Source of the DNA: Gemmatimonadota bacterium
GTDB lineage: Bacteria > Gemmatimonadota > Gemmatimonadetes > Gemmatimonadales > Gemmatimonadaceae
Direction of reading: 5' to 3'
DNA length: 64,000 bases
NCBI GenBank assembly: GCA_028287305.1
Contig: JAQBPX010000023.1
Span: 36,697-100,696 of the forward strand
Part shown: positions 61,932 through 64,000 of the stretch, in pieces
Layout of the letters: each line of letters begins with the position of its first letter
Position numbering within the stretch: position 1 is the first letter of the stretch
Translations under genes and position numbers: made by a program
The notes under the pieces: generated by a model
What the model was told of the DNA's origin: nothing
The model's database searches: none
The model's input: only the letters and a program-made list of their open reading frames with translations

Positions 61932-63487
61932 CAAGCCCCCGGCGCGCGATGGGCGCCGTCGCCATGCTCACCAGTTGCGTGGCCGCGCTCGCGCTCATCG
62001 CCGCACCAGCACGCGCACAAACCAGGCAGCGCACCCTGGCTGAGGACCTGCAGCTCTTCTCGCAGGTCCTCAACCAGATTCGCGTCAACCATCCCGACTC
62101 AGTGGAGGCGCACACGCTCCTCATCGCGGCGATCAACGGGATGGTCAACGCCGCCGATCCGCACTCGTTCGTGATTCCCGCGGTTCGCTTCGACGGACCG
62201 CGCTACGACGCATGGGTAAACGGCAAGCTGCAACCCGTCGCCGTGGATTTCAGCTGGATGGATGGCGCCGCGATCGTCGCGAGCGTGACGCCGGGCAGCA
62301 AGGCGAGCCGCCTCGACATCATGCCCGGCGATGAGCTCATCGAGATCGACGGAAAGCCACTCGTCGCCGACTCGCCAACCGAGCTCGAGATGACGCTTGC
62401 CGGGAACGCGGGGAGCAGCGTCGCCGTGAAGTTCGAGCGACGGCGCGCCGACGGCACCATCGTGCAGCTCGCGCGCACGCTGCCGCGCGAGCGCGTGGGT
62501 GAGCAGAGCGCGATCCCGAGCGCGCTGATGCTGGACGCCACCACCGGCTACATCAAGATCAACACCTTCATGGGCGCGAAGGTCTCCGACGACCTGCACT
62601 CCGCCGTCGAGTCACTCGGCAAGCGCGGCATGCAGCGCCTGGTGCTCGACCTGCGCGACAATGGCGGCGGTCGCATCGACATGGCCGCGGGTGTGGCGGG
62701 CGAGTTCCTGCCGAAGAACGCGCTCGTGTTCACCACGTGGGGCCCGAAGAAGGAGACGATCGACACCGTGCGCGTGCAGCGCAGCTTCTGGGAGAGCCAG
62801 AAGCGCTACCCGCTCGTGGTGCTCGTGAACGCCGGCACCGCGAGCGCGAGCGAGATCGTCGCGGGCGCTCTGCAGGACCACGATCGCGCGACCATCGTCG
62901 GCCAGACGAGCTTCGGCAAGGCGCTGATCATGTCGGGCCTCCCGCTGAGCGACGGCTCCATGATCGAGCTCGTGGTGGGTCACGTGAGCACACCCTGCGG
63001 ACGCGTGGTGCAGCGCACCTACAAGGGATTCTCGCACCGCTACTACCTGCGCACCGCCGGCGCGGCCGCCGACACCGTGGGCCGCCCGACCTGCAAGACC
63101 GACGCGGGACGCACGGTGTATGGTGGCGGAGGCATCGTCCCCGACGTGATCCTCCCGCGCCGCACCACCCCCGAATGGGCGAGCATGCTCGGCGAGAGCG
63201 ACGCGTACGTCATCTGGGGCAGCGGCTGGGCCGGCGCGCATGCGGCGCAACTCACGAGCGCGGATGACTTCGCGAAGACCACGCTCGACGCGGCGTCGCT
63301 CGCGGACTTCCGCAAGTTCGCGGAGGGGAAGGGAGTCACCATCCCCGCAGATGCGGACGTGCGCCTCAACGGAATCCTGATGCGCGCCGTGGCCTACACG
63401 AAGTGGGGCGAGGATGGCGCGTACCGAGTGAGGGCCGCGAGCGATCCGGAGATTAGGGCGGCGATGGCTGCGTTTCGGCCCTTGTAG
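61928..63487 (+). CDS. S41 family C-terminal-processing peptidase
   Basis: 519 residues. Signal peptide (VAMLTSCVAALALIAAPARA). PDZ domain at about 95-190 (VTPGSKASRLDIMPGDELIE). The S41 protease core carries the catalytic Ser in GTASASEIVAGAL and Lys in GQTSFGKALI. It would trim or destroy unfolded periplasmic proteins. Tandem with the TPR protein gene (4-nt overlap). The GTCATCC repeat begins right at its stop codon. Confidence 0.9.
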   Translation: MTSPRRAMGAVAMLTSCVAALALIAAPARAQTRQRTLAEDLQLFSQVLNQIRVNHPDSVEAHTLLIAAINGMVNAADPHSFVIPAVRFDGPRYDAWVNGKLQPVAVDFSWMDGAAIVASVTPGSKASRLDIMPGDELIEIDGKPLVADSPTELEMTLAGNAGSSVAVKFERRRADGTIVQLARTLPRERVGEQSAIPSALMLDATTGYIKINTFMGAKVSDDLHSAVESLGKRGMQRLVLDLRDNGGGRIDMAAGVAGEFLPKNALVFTTWGPKKETIDTVRVQRSFWESQKRYPLVVLVNAGTASASEIVAGALQDHDRATIVGQTSFGKALIMSGLPLSDGSMIELVVGHVSTPCGRVVQRTYKGFSHRYYLRTAGAAADTVGRPTCKTDAGRTVYGGGGIVPDVILPRRTTPEWASMLGESDAYVIWGSGWAGAHAAQLTSADDFAKTTLDAASLADFRKFAEGKGVTIPADADVRLNGILMRAVAYTKWGEDGAYRVRAASDPEIRAAMAAFRPL

Positions 63488-63520
63488 TCATCCTGAGCGA
63501 AGCGAGGGATCTGCCGTTCC
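63487..63520 (+). repeat. GTCATCC-box repeat before the GIY-YIG gene
   Basis: GTCATCCTGAGCGAAGCGAG followed by GGATCTGCCGTTCCCG, beginning 1 nt after the S41 stop, in the orientation of that gene. The 49-nt remainder to the next gene has no further repeat. Confidence 0.87.
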
Positions 63521-63569
63521 CGCAGTGAAACGGTGACACAAGCCCAACGCGCCCACCGCATCGTCGCCG

Positions 63570-63860
63570 ATGCGTAGCTACTGGGTGTACATCCTCGCGA
63601 GCAACTCACGAACCCTATACGTGGGCGTGACGAACGACCCGTATCGCCGCCTGCAGGAACATCGCACTGGCAAGGTAGACTTCACTTCCAGGTACCGCAT
63701 CACGCGACTCGTGCACCTGGAAGAAAGCAGCAATCCCTACGACGCAATCTGTCGTGAGAAGCAGCTGAAGCGGTGGCGCCGGGACAGGAAGATCGCGCTT
63801 ATCGACGAGTTCAACCCGCGGTGGCTGGATCTCGCGGAGGGATGGATCGAGAAGTCGTAG
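63570..63860 (+). CDS. GIY-YIG nuclease-superfamily protein
   Basis: 96 residues, whole protein is one domain. GIY-YIG half-motifs YWVYILASNSRTLYVGVTND and RLQEHRTGK, then Arg/Glu in the second part (AICREKQLKRWRRDRKIALI). Matches the short UPF0213/YhbQ-like class with unknown biological role; related enzymes cut branched DNA. It follows a GTCATCC repeat with 49 nt between them. A link to the repeats is inference only. Confidence 0.9.
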   Translation: MRSYWVYILASNSRTLYVGVTNDPYRRLQEHRTGKVDFTSRYRITRLVHLEESSNPYDAICREKQLKRWRRDRKIALIDEFNPRWLDLAEGWIEKS

Positions 63861-63941
63861 GGCGGTAACAGCGAACGGCAGATGGTGGCGTCAACCGGTG
63901 AATGCAACAGTTACATCTGTGCATCCTCCGGAGGAAGACCA

Positions 63942-64000
63942 ATGGCGAAACGTCGCACGCGGCTCACGCGCGCACAGTGCGTGGACAGCTGGAAGCGGTG
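63942..64000 (+). CDS. Partial CDS at window end
   Basis: ATG at 63942 with a strong GGAGG 9 nt upstream (CCTCCGGAGGAAGACC). Nineteen codons are visible (MAKRRTRLTRAQCVDSWKR) before the window ends. The basic start could be a small DNA- or RNA-binding protein, but nothing more can be said. Cut at 3' end. Confidence 0.6.
   Translation, partial: MAKRRTRLTRAQCVDSWKR

Overview
The window is a GC-rich, densely coded piece of bacterial chromosome with 56 protein genes (two cut by the window edges) and no rRNA, tRNA or phage genes that I could see. A Gemmatimonadota-like bacterium is the best inference. The reasons are a SprA/Sov-type giant outer-membrane protein in a GC-rich genome, two kinase-TPR receptor genes in tandem, many exported amidohydrolases, TPR proteins and peptidases, and a heme/cytochrome-rich gene set. 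Taxonomy was not tested by any search.

Layout. 1-2743: the 3' part of a short-chain dehydrogenase and a LytS/LytT two-component pair. 2936-11737: a secreted CBM9/DUF5916 beta-barrel protein and two tandem Ser/Thr kinase-TPR proteins. 11841-19372: one long heme operon, ccmA-ccmB-ccmC-ccmD-cobA/hemD-hemC-hemB-aldo/keto reductase-ppa, nearly every junction overlapping by 1-8 nt, followed by a clear intrinsic terminator. 19695-20503: two small membrane proteins. 20436-27355 (minus strand): LiaF-like protein, aquaporin, ketosynthase, SRPBCC protein, methyltransferase, flavin reductase, FAD oxidoreductase, DUF92 protein and a zinc-finger protein, possibly a small biosynthetic locus. 27501-32232: a V4R-like protein, an M24 peptidase, a GH18-like lipoprotein, an AgmX-like protein and a cupredoxin-like lipoprotein. 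32429-35203: heme O/A synthesis (ctaB, ctaA). 35278-39467: a permease, a TsdA-like diheme cytochrome and SoxC/SoxD-like sulfur oxidation proteins. 39694-44102: lipid transport (mlaD, mlaE) and LPS export (lptG, lptF). 44189-50293: sprA. 50510-63487: TPR proteins, M28, M23-like and S41 peptidases, MgtE and two amidohydrolases. 63570-63860: a GIY-YIG protein.

The most unusual content lies between genes. At least five families of 35-220 nt palindromic elements fill most intergenic gaps. Three unrelated families are built on tandem heptamers (AGTACTN, GGTCTGT, GGCTTCA) placed in inverted orientation at the element ends. One GGTCTGT element (52908-53415) carries a gene for an S23/Avd-like four-helix-bundle protein between perfect 27-bp terminal inverted repeats, while two other copies with the same ends are empty. 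A second, composite family (GTCATCCTGAG box plus an 18-bp-armed hairpin) sits right after stop codons, always in the orientation of the upstream gene, and one copy has its core inverted. Pieces of these elements also lie inside the reading frames of ccmC, ctaA and sprA. I read this as a set of mobile palindromic elements with a possible in-cis mobilising gene.
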